The translations under genes and the position numbers were made by a program. From Diphasiastrum complanatum (lineage: Eukaryota; Streptophyta; Lycopodiopsida; Lycopodiales; Lycopodiaceae), in assembly GCA_029204225.1 (NCBI GenBank), contig CM055095.1, forward strand, positions 56,189,591 to 56,253,590: 64,000 bases of DNA, read 5' to 3'. The notes under the pieces are model-generated. The model saw only the letters and a program-made list of their open reading frames with translations. It did not search any database and was not told where the DNA came from. Below, one piece after another: positions 12,565 to 24,168 of this stretch (positions are counted from its first letter, which is position 1; every line of letters starts with the position of its first letter).

Positions 12565-14512
12565 TTAAACTTATGTACACTTTTGCGCATGTGTATGGGT
12601 GCACCATCCATCCTCCTCCCCTCACCCATGCATACACACTTTTTTAACTAAAAATGATGGGGAGGGGGATGCGTGTATGGGAAAATTGCATATCCCCATA
12701 CATTTGCACATTGTGTGCATTGGGGGATGGGCCCCAAAAAGATTCTCCACCCCTCCTTTCCAATCACTAAATTCAAATATATTTCTCTAAATTCAAATAT
12801 TTGACGGTTGAAGTTAAGGTTTTATTTTATTCACACATTTCAATGTGCTTTAAACTTTAGCCAATAATCTTTATTACATGGCTTTCTTATTTATTTTGAA
12901 TTACCAAAGTTTTACCCATAAATCATGAACATAAAAAATTTCTTGATTACCTAAAACTGCTTATTCTTTTGTCAATCCTTCAAATCTCTATCTTGGCCCA
13001 CCATTTTCATGAATGTTTAACCACAAGCCCAAACTCACTATCTTTAACTCCAAGGATTCAAATTTTTCCAAAGACTCGAATTTTCTCCTTTGTACTGTCA
13101 AGTCGAATTTTTCAAAAGACTCGAATTTTTCCGAAGACTCGAATTTTTCGAAAGACTCGATTTTATTTTTCAAAGACTCAAATTTTTTCGAAGGCTCGAA
13201 TTTTTTTGAAGGCTCGAATTTTTCCAAAGACTCGAATGTTTGATATTCGAGATGCGAGATGTGCAAGATTGACCATCATCCAAATCATCGGCCGCCACCT
13301 AGATCGGCCTCCATTGCCCGTCAACGACGAGCACTTTTTACTAGTCTGTATATATATTTAAACTTATGTACACTTTTGCGCATGTGTATGGGTGCACCCA
13401 TGCATCCTCCTCTCCTCACCCATGCATGAGCTTTTTCTAACTAAAAAACTTGAGGAGGAGAATGCATGTATGAGGAAAAGGATGCATGGCCCTCCTCCCC
13501 ATGCATGCATCTAAGGGGCTCACTCCAAATTCAAATTGTCCTTTACCAACACATAGTGTTTTAAAGTGCATGTACATACTTGCAAGGTAAAAGGTGTTAA
13601 ACAAATGAGACTTTCATTATCAAAAATTTGAAGGGTGCTCTAAGGATTTTTTAAATTATAAGACTTTCCATGGGAAAGGTTGAAATAAAAATGCATTTTT
13701 ATAAAGATCGGCCTCCATTGCCCGTCAACGACGAGCACTCTTTACTTATATATAAAACTATTTGTGCGTATGTGGTGCACATGTGTATGGGTGCACGCAT
13801 GCATCCTCCCCTCCTCACGTATGCATACACAATTTCTTAACTAAAAATGATGAGAGGGATGCATGTATGAGAAAAGTCCCCATACATTTGCACATTGTGT
13901 GCATTGAAGGGTGGGCCCCAAAAAGATTTCCCACCCCGTCCCTCCCAATCACTAAATTCAAATATCATTCTCTATATTCAAATATTTGAAGTTTGAAGTC
14001 AAAGTTTTATTTTATTCACATACTTCAATGTGCTTTAAACTTTATCCAATAATTTTTATTACATAGCTTTCTTATTTATTTTGAATTACCAAAGTTTTAC
14101 CCATAAATCATGAACATAAAATTTTTTTTGACTACCTAAAACTGTTTTTTTTTTCAATCCTTCAAATCCCTATCTTGGCCCACCATTTTCATGAATGTTT
14201 AACCACAAGCCCAAACTCACTAGCTTTAACTCCAAAGGATCGAATTTTTTCAAAGACTCGAATTTTTTTGAAAGATCAAACTGTCAGCTCGAATTTTTTC
14301 GAAAGATCGAAGGACCCTTTGTACTGTCAGGTCGAATTTTTTGAAAGACTCAATTTTTTTTTTCAAACACTCAAATTTTCTCGAAGACTAGAATTTTTTT
14401 GAAGATTCGAATTTTTTCGAAAGCTCGAATTTTTCCAAAAACTCAAATGTTTGATATTCGAGATGCAAGATGTGCGAGATTGGCCATCCTCCAAATCATT
14501 ATAATAGTTTAT
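12563..14512 (+). repeat. Three-copy direct repeat array (about 790, 390 and 770 bp)
   Basis: Copy A is about 12563-13348, copy B about 13349-13742 and copy C about 13743-14512. Each starts after a TATATA stretch with a variant of GCGCATGTGTATGGGTGCAC followed by a CATGCATCCTCC segment. A and B end with the same GC-richer tail, GATCGGCCTCCATTGCCC. A and C share the interior, including CACTAAATTCAAATAT, CTTGGCCCACCATTTTCATG and a block of short GACTCGAATTTTT repeats. B lacks most of the interior. The array is non-coding. It may be a non-autonomous transposable element or a small satellite. Confidence 0.8.
13056..13243. repeat. Short tandem repeats, GACTCGAATTTTTC type, about 18-20 bp period
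   Basis: About nine degenerate copies of a unit centred on AATTTTTCGAAAGACTCG. Related blocks recur at about 14238-14450 in copy C. The repeat keeps frames open on both strands (KFESxE on the minus strand), which is not evidence of a gene. Confidence 0.85.
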
Positions 14513-17500
14513 GTTGTTAAAATTGGAAAGTGAATTTGCATTTTCAAAATATAATTAGATTGTCATCGAACAACTTGCAAATATATAATGGTGGGCTTGC
14601 TCTGTCCATAGAGCATCAATATGTGCAAAAATACTTGTTTTAGATTGAAACAATAAACCATCCTTATTCAATAATGCTTAAAGATTGGCTAAGAACAATA
14701 ACTACTTTAGTTTGGTTAAACAACTTATGTTCACATCCAACTAAGACGTGTATCTATATCGTGAAATTTTTTAAAGCTTAATATGTGAGCAATGAGAGAT
14801 TTTGTGTGCCCAAGGCTAAACTCCACAATCGACTTTGTTATTTTTCATAGTGAATAACTCTTGGGTGTTGATGCATTGTCATTGAAAGAGAGATTTTCAC
14901 AAAACAAAAAGCCGAATAACTCTTAGATTTTATTACTTATTGATAATAGAGCATCTCCAAGAAAAAAGTCCATATCAAATGTATTCATTCAATATGTTTA
15001 CATATAATTTGAGCTAAATCTGTAATCCTTTGAAAGTATATCAAAAAGTGGAATATGTTGAGCAATTGTAAAATGAGTATTTGATGCGATATTGTTGTAC
15101 TTCATTTAAGTCATTTGTTTACAAGTGATGTATGGGAATCTAGTGCACTACCACATGATAGTGCAATACCCACACAACACTTAGGCATTTCGTATAATGA
15201 CACATGAAAGTATGAGCATCTACTATACAATTATGTGGAAATTAAACTCTTGACCTACTTACATGTGGACAATCAAGATTAAATCGTGTTGTCTATTCAA
15301 AACAAGTATACATAACCAATATAAAAAATAGGACTCTGTTTGTAGGAGACTTCATTGAATTTTTCTATGTCCTAAAAAAATTTGCTGATAATTATATTTA
15401 TGTGACTAGGTGTGATCTGTTTTTGTTACTATGAAGAGACTTTTATATTTCTTCTTCAAAATAATCAATGGATTTTTAGACTTGACCAATATGTAAAACT
15501 TGACTACTCTACACATAATCAGATTGACCAAATAAGTTACTAGACAATTCAAACGCAACACATCTTGTCAATTTCCTTAAATTATATATATTTTATATTC
15601 AAGTAAATGACAACCATCCTCTTTGAGATATCTAGTTCTTATCCTCTTGCCAAACACCAAAATTTCGTTAGAATCACTCATAAAGCAAATGAAATTTGGA
15701 TTTCGAAATAATAATGTTTGATGTTAGTGAGCTCAATGCCAAAGCATGATATCATATCCTGAAATGCGATTTTCCTATAGTGACAATATGGGCAAACGAA
15801 AATGCGTATAGGGTTAGCCTTTATAAGTTTCATAGTGTCAAGTTTCAGAGACCTGAGTATGGAGAGGTTCTAATAGTAATATAGCCAAGCAGATGTAGCT
15901 TGAAATCATACAGAGTGAACGATTGAGCAAAGGTATGCCTGGCCAAGAATTATGTAGATGGTTTGCTGATTGGCCGTATTATTGCTTGTACACGACCAAG
16001 AAATTTGACCATCACAAGAAAAAAAACAATTGTATGCTTTCATAAAAAATAAAGCAACAATTATACTTACAAACATGTTACAAACACCCTAAAACCTACT
16101 TGATACCTTGTGTAATATTTGTAACAAACAAAGCTTAACTGGATAAATGTAGTTTTAATGAAATTATTGGGCTGATCTAAAATTTGATTTTGATATTTGT
16201 CTACAATAGAACCTGAGGAACATTTATGTATTGAAAACTACAAATTTTATGAAAGAAAATTTCATTAGGCATGCTAAAAAACTTTCAAAACCCTAAAACT
16301 GATCAAACGGTTTGATAAATGAAAGTCTTAGTTACAAGAAACTTAGAAAGCAAATATTTCTTGCAAAGTACAATTTCACCCATACACTGCATACCTGATG
16401 AATATGTGTCACTTTGCTCACACCAACTACTTGCAAGAAGAGCCTTCTTTGGAGCTATCAAGTTGCTCGGTTGAATGATTCCAGTGTTAAAAGCAAACTA
16501 CAACCACTTCGACTTGTAGTAATAAAGTATTACATAATTCAATGGACGAAATCAATGAAATGCATTTTTGCTATGGATCGATTGCACACTACTCAAATAA
16601 AAACAAACGCAAAGTGTGCATGCAAATCACTTTTTTTCCATTCACCAAGTGTCGTTTGCTATTTTGCATGCATGCATGATCACCTACATGTGGGGTAGTT
16701 GGGCCTTTAACCAAGGTCCAAACTTAAAAAATTGAGGCCACCATCATGATTTGTCCTTTAACATTGACTTTCTTTCAAACCCTATTGACCAACCTCAGCA
16801 CATAGCATTAGCTTTGCAAGGCACAGCCAAAAATATCCCTCTAAGTATGACCTAGCTAGCATGGTCTAAACTACACGCAACACATATACAAACAAAGGTG
16901 GTGAACAAGATGGATGAACAAGAAATATCAATCTACACGTTGCTTTCAATTAAAGGATACTTGTGATCATGTTGTAGTGTGCACCTTGAAGTTATTTCAA
17001 TACACACATGAAAAGGTTTTAATAAAATATAACGATAAAGATATACAAGAAAGGAAAATCTACATAGTTTAATCCAAGCCCTCATAGTAGTCTCCTACAC
17101 AATAGTGTCTTGGCAACCCAATGTCTTTACCACAACCTTATTGGGTCTAATTTTGACTATGTGATATGAGCCTTTCTCTTAAAACTCACATTTTCCTGTA
17201 TGAGCCTTGGCATTGTATAGATGTATCTTCTATGGGTCATTCTTTGACAACAATTACGAAGCTTGCTATGACAAACTTTGTAGGCATAACATTAAACCAA
17301 AGAGGCCCTTGCCCAATACCGATCTTGTGGCTCACTCGAATGCCTAGATTGTATGATGCATTTTATTTATGCTCTACTTGTCTCTACCATCTTGGCAATG
17401 ATATTACACAATATTTTGTTGGAAAGTTTACTTGTCCATTGCATTGTAAGTAGTACGTTATAAAAGTATAATGATTCACAACAAAAATAAGAAATGGTAC

Positions 17501-17997
17501 ATGAGCAATTACTTTGAGTGGTTACGTGTTCTATGATTATTTACTAACTCTAATAAACAACCATATGTGACTTTTCATAGACAAATTTGATTGTATTGTT
17601 GGCATCTCTTTTTTCACAACCCCAGTTTCAATATTTTTTGTTAGGGTGGTTGCCATAATGATACATCTAGCTTGTGTTCCTCTGGTTGGTAGATGTATCA
17701 AGTCCAACAAAATTTATATTCCACTTTCAAAATTATATGGTCATTCTCAATAACACAATTAAAGTGTTAAGATAATCATAAATCCTTCAACACTCTATGC
17801 ATATGCTTTAAGTAACTTACATGATGTAGTCACCAACTACCTCATCTTTCATGTGACATATGCCATCTTCAAAATCTTGCCAATAGTTCTAACCTATAAA
17901 TGTGCAAGATTAACCAAGTGTAAGCACGATGATACTAGGATGATACTAGATATGATGGATTCTTATATGGAATACAATCTAAAGCTTGGTGCATACC
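14513..17997. other. AT-rich intergenic sequence
   Basis: No frame with coding character, no terminal repeats and no microsatellite of note. Open frames at 16414-16698 and 17166-17453 look random. Confidence 0.5.
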
Positions 17998-19480
17998 TCA
18001 AGGCTCACTTATGGTAGAGTTTTGCCAACTCCAAGCAAAGAAGAAAGTCCTTAGCAACCCACCAGTTGCAAAATGCGGTAAGAGAACTCGGCCCCAATAA
18101 GGATATGAGGGTCCAGGAAACTTCACCAGAGAAAATAAGAAACCAATGGCAATAAGATGCCAAGGAACTTCTCCCTTCTTAATCACAAAATACCCAAGCA
18201 ATAGTGCCAAAGAATAAATTAGTACAGTACTTAAGTAGATAATAGATGCTCATTATCTTGTGAGCAATAGAAAAACTCCACATTCCAACCATATTTTCTT
18301 GATAAAAATAACCAAGTTTCAGATCTGGAAATGAGAAAAAATGGAGGTACGTTATTTCCATCAGAGTCCAGTGAATCCAGAACACCATAACAAGTAGCCT
18401 AGACTTATACTATCAGCACATAAAATTTGTATCTTTATAAGCCCAGTCCATCATAGTTTCATTATCAATAGAATACTGCAATCATACCAAAGATGATTAA
18501 AGCGAAGCGAATTGATGGACCTTATGAACTAGAAGTGAGCAAAATGCAGTAGACGTGAACAAAGAGGAAAGGGCCATTGGAATATTTAGGGTGGAAATGA
18601 GAGAGAAGCAAACCTGAAGATCCTCTGAAAGCTCAACAGCAGCGTCCTTCAATACACCAGCTAAGAAGCTTCCAGCAAGCATCCCAATGGGAATAAGAAA
18701 TTCCTTGTTTTGCACCAGTGAGTACGAAATTTCACTCAAAGAAGATAGCAAAATAACTGGAACCAACAGCCACTTTGCAGCTGACCATGCGACATCTGAC
18801 AATCGCTCTACTAGTCTTTCAATTGCCCTCCTCCAAGGGAACTCACGCAAGGGCTTTGGGGCTTTCTTCCAAACCCTAGAAAGGCCATCTGCAGAAGTTC
18901 CCACTCTAAATCCACCGGTTTGAATATCAGATATTAGACTAGAGCAAATCACACTTGTATGAACCCCTGTAAAAGTCCTAGGGTTTAAGGTTCTTGACAA
19001 CGAGCAGCCTATCCTTCCAAACTGACGAGCGGGTAGCTGGAAAACAATAACACACATCGGTGAACAAGCTTGACAAGATGAATGGATCAGACAATCAGGA
19101 AACCTTACGATGAAGGCAGCCACCAGTAACTTTGCATAAACTGAAAGACTGACACAAGATGACACTCAATTATCGAAATTACGACGACAGCAGCCGTAGA
19201 TACAAACTATTCAAGAAAGCAATAAGTCTTTCAAACTTTTGGACATTTTTCTAAAGAAAAATGCAGCTGAAGAAGAATGTTGCAGGCAAAATCAAAATCA
19301 TGAAACTACCGCTGTTATTAAAATTGAATGCAAACATGTTGTGAACTAGTCAAACAAAGGCAATGGAAAATGTAGCGGCATTCTTACAGAGGTAGTGAGG
19401 TGTGAGCATGTGGACAATGACGTGCGGGGCATCGGTGCCGCAGAAGTGGAGCGCAAGGACATCGACATAGCCATAGCCAT
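17998..19480 (-). CDS. Plastid-targeted multi-span membrane protein, uncharacterised
   Basis: Exon 1 is 19480-19388 (31 codons, starting MAMAMSMSLRSTSAAPMPR), a serine/threonine-rich leader typical of a chloroplast transit peptide. An in-frame TGA just upstream fixes the start. It ends at a GTAAGA donor in phase 0. Exon 2 is 19036-18614 (141 codons) after the acceptor TTATTGTTTTCCAG; it carries AWSAAKWLLVPVILLSSLSE and FLIPIGMLAGSFLAGVL, two likely membrane spans. The last exon ends at the TGA at 17998-18000 and reads GYFVIKKGEVPWHLIAIGF, then FPGPSYPYWGRVLLPHFATG. Sequence between 18220 and 18613 must hold one or more small exons that I could not place without a stop, so a middle exon may be damaged. 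The layout resembles conserved chloroplast membrane proteins of unknown function. I do not assign a symbol. Confidence 0.7.
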
Positions 19481-19535
19481 AGTTCACTGCGTGTCCCAGG
19501 CCAGGGAGGAGATTGCTGCTTGTTCGCATTGGTAA

Positions 19536-20160
19536 GCCATTCTCTCTCGCTCTCTCTCTCTCTCCTTTCTTTTTTTTCCTTTGTACATTAGCTTTGTTGG
19601 ATATTTTAATGCTTAAAAAACTCAGATTTCACTAGAGTATGCAAGGCTTTGAATGTTAGTCCAACGGTGCCACTTAAGAAAATGTGTCAAAATCTCTCTC
19701 TCTCTCTCTCTCTCTCAACTCACATTAGAATGTTAGGTGCCCATGGAACGGTGCAACTTAAGAAAGAGTGTCAAAATCTCTCTCTCTCTCTCTCAACTCA
19801 ATTATTACTATTTTTCATGTCAAACCTAAAAAAACCCTAAAACAAAAAAATGAGCGTCTCTCCTCACACTCTCTCTCACATCTTGATGCCTCTCTCTCCT
19901 CTCTTTATACCTTCTCTCAGTCTAGAAATTTCTCTTTCCAAGAGTTTCTAGAGCCACATGTTCTTTCTTTAGAAATCTCTAAATGGACATGTCATTTTCA
20001 ACCCATTTTCATTGCACTTCAAATGCCCTTAAAATATTGGACCAATGAGAATAGACAAAACCCTTTTTGTCTATCATTGCCCACATTCTTCTCTCTCTCT
20101 CTCTCTCTCACTCACACTCTCTCACAAGCTTTAAATATCAGGTGCCCATCCAACGGTGCA
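19536..20160. repeat. CT microsatellites with duplicated flank of about 79 bp
   Basis: CT runs occur near 19540-19565, 19692-19716, 19777-19795 and 20092-20110. A unit reading GTGCAACTTAAGAAAGAGTGTC followed by AAAATCTCTCTC is present at about 19660 and again at about 19750, and its start recurs at about 20150. This is local duplication mediated by the CT runs. Apparent open frames here are repeat artefacts. Confidence 0.75.
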
Positions 20161-20187
20161 ACTTAATTGAATCAGACATGTATTTTG

Positions 20188-20271
20188 GGCTTCTTGCATG
20201 TAGACATGCTATTCTCGGCTTCTCGCATGTAGACATGCTATTCCGGACTTCTCGCATGTAGGCATGCTATT
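20188..20271 (+). repeat. Three tandem copies of a 28-30 bp unit
   Basis: The core CATGTAGACATGCTATT, preceded by GGCTTCTCG or a variant, occurs three times in a row. The third copy has GTAGGCATG. The core contains the inverted pair CATGTAGACATG. Confidence 0.85.
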
Positions 20272-22495
20272 TAGCTGGATGTGAGTAAGATGATGATGAA
20301 GCTAAAAAGCCAAAGCCTGTACTCAGCCCTCTCATGTTTCCCTCACCTCTCTCTATTTCTCCTTCCTAGCTAGCCCGCGCCCGTGCCTGTCCCCCTCCCA
20401 TCCACTTCTTCGATTGCCTCATATGTTCCTCATTGTTACTCTGTTGTGGAACTGAATATTGCCAGCAGATCTCTACTAGTTTACTATTTTAAGTAAGGAA
20501 ATGTCCAATCTTTGTGTGTGAGTGCAATAACTCACACTACTAAGAGATTTACATCATGGGAAAAGCTTTTGATCATAATCATGTTCAAATCTTGTAGGGG
20601 TGTATCATTTTGATCTTGTACTTCAAAAGAAATATCTATAAACAATCTTTTAAGGTGCCAAGGATAGCACCTCAAATAAAAATGTAAATGATTCTTTGGG
20701 AGTTTCCTTTTATCTGTAAATGGTAGTAAATCTACATAAGTTGTTTCATGTGATTGATGGCATTATTACCTTGTTGTGTGTCCTAGCACAATGATAACTT
20801 TTTCTCAAACATTGCAATTAGCCTTGTCATGAATGTCATTGCAATTTACTGTTAGCGATTCCCAAAGCTTGATTTAAAAAGATCTTGTAGTGTCAGGACG
20901 GGTTGATTCATGAACATATTTTCATTCACATCCAATCCCTTGACATTCAAGTAAACAAAATACATATGCTTGTAAGGTATGTATTCATGGTCATGTTCAA
21001 GGAAAAATTTGTACATGTGCACAATGGCTATTCTATCAAAACTCTTAAGTATATATAACTCCTTATGTTCTGAAGGTACTTTAATCACCTCTACTTTGCG
21101 TTTATTGATTTTCTCAAGAGGAGTCAATAGAGTGAAAAATTGTCAAGTAGTCTAGCTTCAAATCTCTTTTTATCCTTACCAGCTCTCAAGGAGAGAGTGA
21201 ATTATACCTAAGTGAGTCTAGAAATAGTGTTTGGATCTGAGAAAGTTGATTTTTAGCTCAAGCTCGAGTGCTCTATTCTTGGTGAATTAGGCAAGACAAT
21301 TTTTCCAAGCATTATTGACATTGGTGAGGAGAGTGAAATAGATAGTGATCAAGGCCTTTGTGGATATTGATATAACTTTGTGCTAGTAAGCACTAAAACA
21401 CCTTGGTTTTCACCTCTAATCACAACTCACATGTGTGTACTTTGTGTACCACAATATTTTTTTCCATGGAAGCTAGTGGAAGGAAGATTGTTTAAGTTGG
21501 AACTTGGCAAATGTTGCTTAAGGAAGCTAATGTTGCTTTTGAGAGTGTGAATTTGGCAAAGGAGGAGATCACTCAAGTGGAGACCTTGTCAAAGTGTGAT
21601 TTTGCTAGCATTGAGGAGGAGCATAAAAGAGAGGAAAATCTTGAGGATCAGCCTCAAAACCCAAGGGCTCCAAGGACGTCCTCAATGAAAAAGGTCGAGT
21701 CATCAAATTGCATGCAAATTTTTCATTCAAGTGTGCATCTTGCAAAGGTGGAGAGCATTGGGGATGCCACTATCTTTGATTTGTTCATTGATAGTGTTCG
21801 TAGAATTGAAGTGACTTGTCTCTTATCTTTAAGATTGATGGTGTTTAGTACTTTATGTAGATATGACAAGACAATAAAGTTGAATGCTTTTCAATCTATA
21901 TTTGTTGTTGATAAAGCAATTTTAATGGATAACTATTTGTGTAATAGTTTAGTCATAAAAGGTCAATGAAATGTAATTGATATTCTTTGAGTCTACATGC
22001 TTTGTGCATGATCATTCCAATGCAAGGACCAAAGATTATCCTACTTCAATGATAGGAATAATGATAGTGTTTTGCTCTTCAAGTAGAGATTGTAGAATCT
22101 ACATGTTTTCCACCAAAGAAGTTGTCATTGGTGAAAATGTAATATCTTATGAGTGGAGGACCAACAAACTTGAAGAAGCACCTTTGGATCAACACCTTAT
22201 TCAACTCATTGATGGAGAGGAGCCAAGTCAAGTGCATTGGAGTCTCAAAATTTCCTTGTTTGTAGCTGGATTTTTAAACACTTCTAAAGTATTCATTCAT
22301 CAATGTAGATTGTACATAGGTGGGTCCCACACATGAATCCTTGTTGGTGTGAGGTGAGGTCAAATTAGAAGGGCAAGATCAAGTTGAGGCTTCTACTTTT
22401 GTTGGCAAGAAGAAAGATAGATCTAAGCTAAAATGTTTCTATGAGAGCAAGGAGATCTAACTCTTGATGAGGATGGTGTTGGTGATCAAAATTCA
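20272..22495. other. Intergenic, unassigned open frames of probable retroelement origin
   Basis: Open frames lie at 20852-21127 (-), 21511-21969 (+) and 21977-22336 (+). The 21511 frame is charged and codon-like in composition but matches no family I know. Its position just upstream of a copia protease/integrase fragment suggests a gag or spacer region of the same decayed element. That link is inference. Confidence 0.35.
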
Positions 22496-22499
22496 AATG

Positions 22500-23538
22500 A
22501 TGATGCTTTTGGGATGTCTTCATGTTTGGTTGCTAAAGATATTGATCCTTGGTGAATTGATAGTGGAGCAAGCTCACAAAGAGTATTTCACATCTTTGTT
22601 TTGCATATGGAGATGACAAGCGGGTGATCTACGCGGCCAATGATAGTGAGTGTGCAATCAAAGAGATTGGCACAATTCTCATTTCTCTCTCTACAAATAG
22701 GATTGTTCATTGAAGGATGCTTTGTTCATACTTTCCATTGCTAAGAACCTTCTTAGTGTTATTCAAATGCTAAGCAAGGATCTTAAGGTGTAAGCAAGGG
22801 TCTTAAGGTGGAGTTTGATGGTGATGCATGCTTGATCAAGAAAAAGAATATTGTGATTGCAAAAGGCAAAAGGCAAGGTAAGTTATTCAAACTTGATGCT
22901 TGTGTTATTGCTAACTAAGTTGGATGTGTTTCAAAAGAGAAAATGTCAATGCAAGAGGTTCGGAGCAAGAGGATGGGGCATCTCAACTTCAAGTCATTGG
23001 AGTTAATGGCAAGAAAGCAAGTTGTGATTGGTCTTCAAAGTCCTTAACTAGCATCAATCATATTTGTGAGCAATGTGCTTTGTCAAAGTCACATAGGTTA
23101 CCTAATAAGAGATCTACATCGAGATCTACTAAGCCTTTTCAAGTTATGCATTCGGATATTCATGGTGTTACTACAACTAGTAATGGAGGTGCTAAGATGT
23201 ATGTTACTTTTATTGATGATTTTAGTAGATTTTGTTGGGTATATCTACTAAAGAGCAAGGATGAAGTGTCTGATGTCTTTGTCAAGTTCAATATTGCAAG
23301 GGAGGTCCAATTCTCTACCATTATAAAGTGCTTGAGGAGTGACAATGGTGATAAGTATATTTCTACCAAGTTTAAAGCCTTTTGTGATGAGCATTGGATC
23401 AAGAGGGAGTACACAAGCCCAAGGACACCACAACAAAATGGAGTGGCCGAGAGAAAGAATAGAACATTGTGTAAAGGTGCTAAAGCCATGAGGTTAGGTG
23501 CTAATTTTCTAAGGATGATAGTCAATAGTTGGGAGTAG
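22500..23538 (+). mobile_element. Ty1/copia fragment: protease, GAG-pre-integrase and integrase core
   Basis: Reading with frame changes, the order is a protease site near 22551 (IDSGASS, with TGA just before IDSG), then LLSVIQMLSKDLKV, the GAG-pre-integrase segment near 22976 (MGHLNFKSLELM), and the integrase core at 23040-23510. The integrase keeps CxxCxxSK, HSDIHG, FIDDFSRFCWVYLLKSKDE, CLRSDNGDKY and QQNGVAERKNRT, which are the D, D and E positions of a DDE integrase. A 20-bp tandem duplication at 22771-22810 adds a stop and a frameshift. No reverse transcriptase, RNase H or LTR follows before 23.6 kb, so the copy is truncated and inactive. Confidence 0.9.
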
Positions 23539-24168
23539 GCTCTCTCTTGGCTTGAAGAGTTGACTTGGGTGAAATCTAAACTAGAAGGCGTACAACATTG
23601 AGTTCAAGACTTCACACCTAACTATAGCACATCACTTGATATATGCATACCTTGCCTTGTTAGGGAAGAGTAGGCTAAAAGCTAGGAATTACTCGATTAC
23701 TCATGAGGGATGTGTATGAAATACTATACAGCATTGCTTGCTGCATGCAGCATCAACTTCTATCACTCAACCCTCATGTTCTCACTCCTAAATATAGGAG
23801 CATCTGCTGGGCTGGATAGCATCACACGGTTGCAAGATGCTGAGACTAGACTGCACGAAGGAAGCCAGAAAGCATATTCTGCCTGAGTGGCTGAGCATAT
23901 GCTGGCATCATATTCTGGAGAGGGCTCGTGGGGTTTGGTTGCAGGGGCCCTCTGCTGCCATGCTTGCAGATTCTGCAAGCTTTTGCCCGAGATTCCCACC
24001 AATGAGAGAGGCAAAAGTGTAATGTGAGTAAAAAGCGCAGCCTTATTATGGGCTTTGCTTTTGTTTTTTAATAGATTTATCCTTTTTTCATTGTTTCCTG
24101 CATGTCTGTTTACTTAATAGCTTTAGTTTGCCTGTTCTTTCCCGTTCTCCAGCTCGCTCTCTGTAAAT
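23539..24168. other. Truncated copia flank and probable SQD2 promoter/5' UTR
   Basis: No coding character. The last 200 bp directly precede the SQD2 start and are pyrimidine-rich, as is common for plant 5' leaders. Confidence 0.4.

Noticed and set aside
12988-13266. Minus-strand open frame with KFESxE repeats
   Set aside because: It is a by-product of the 18-20 bp GACTCGAATTTTT tandem repeat; both strands stay open for the same reason.
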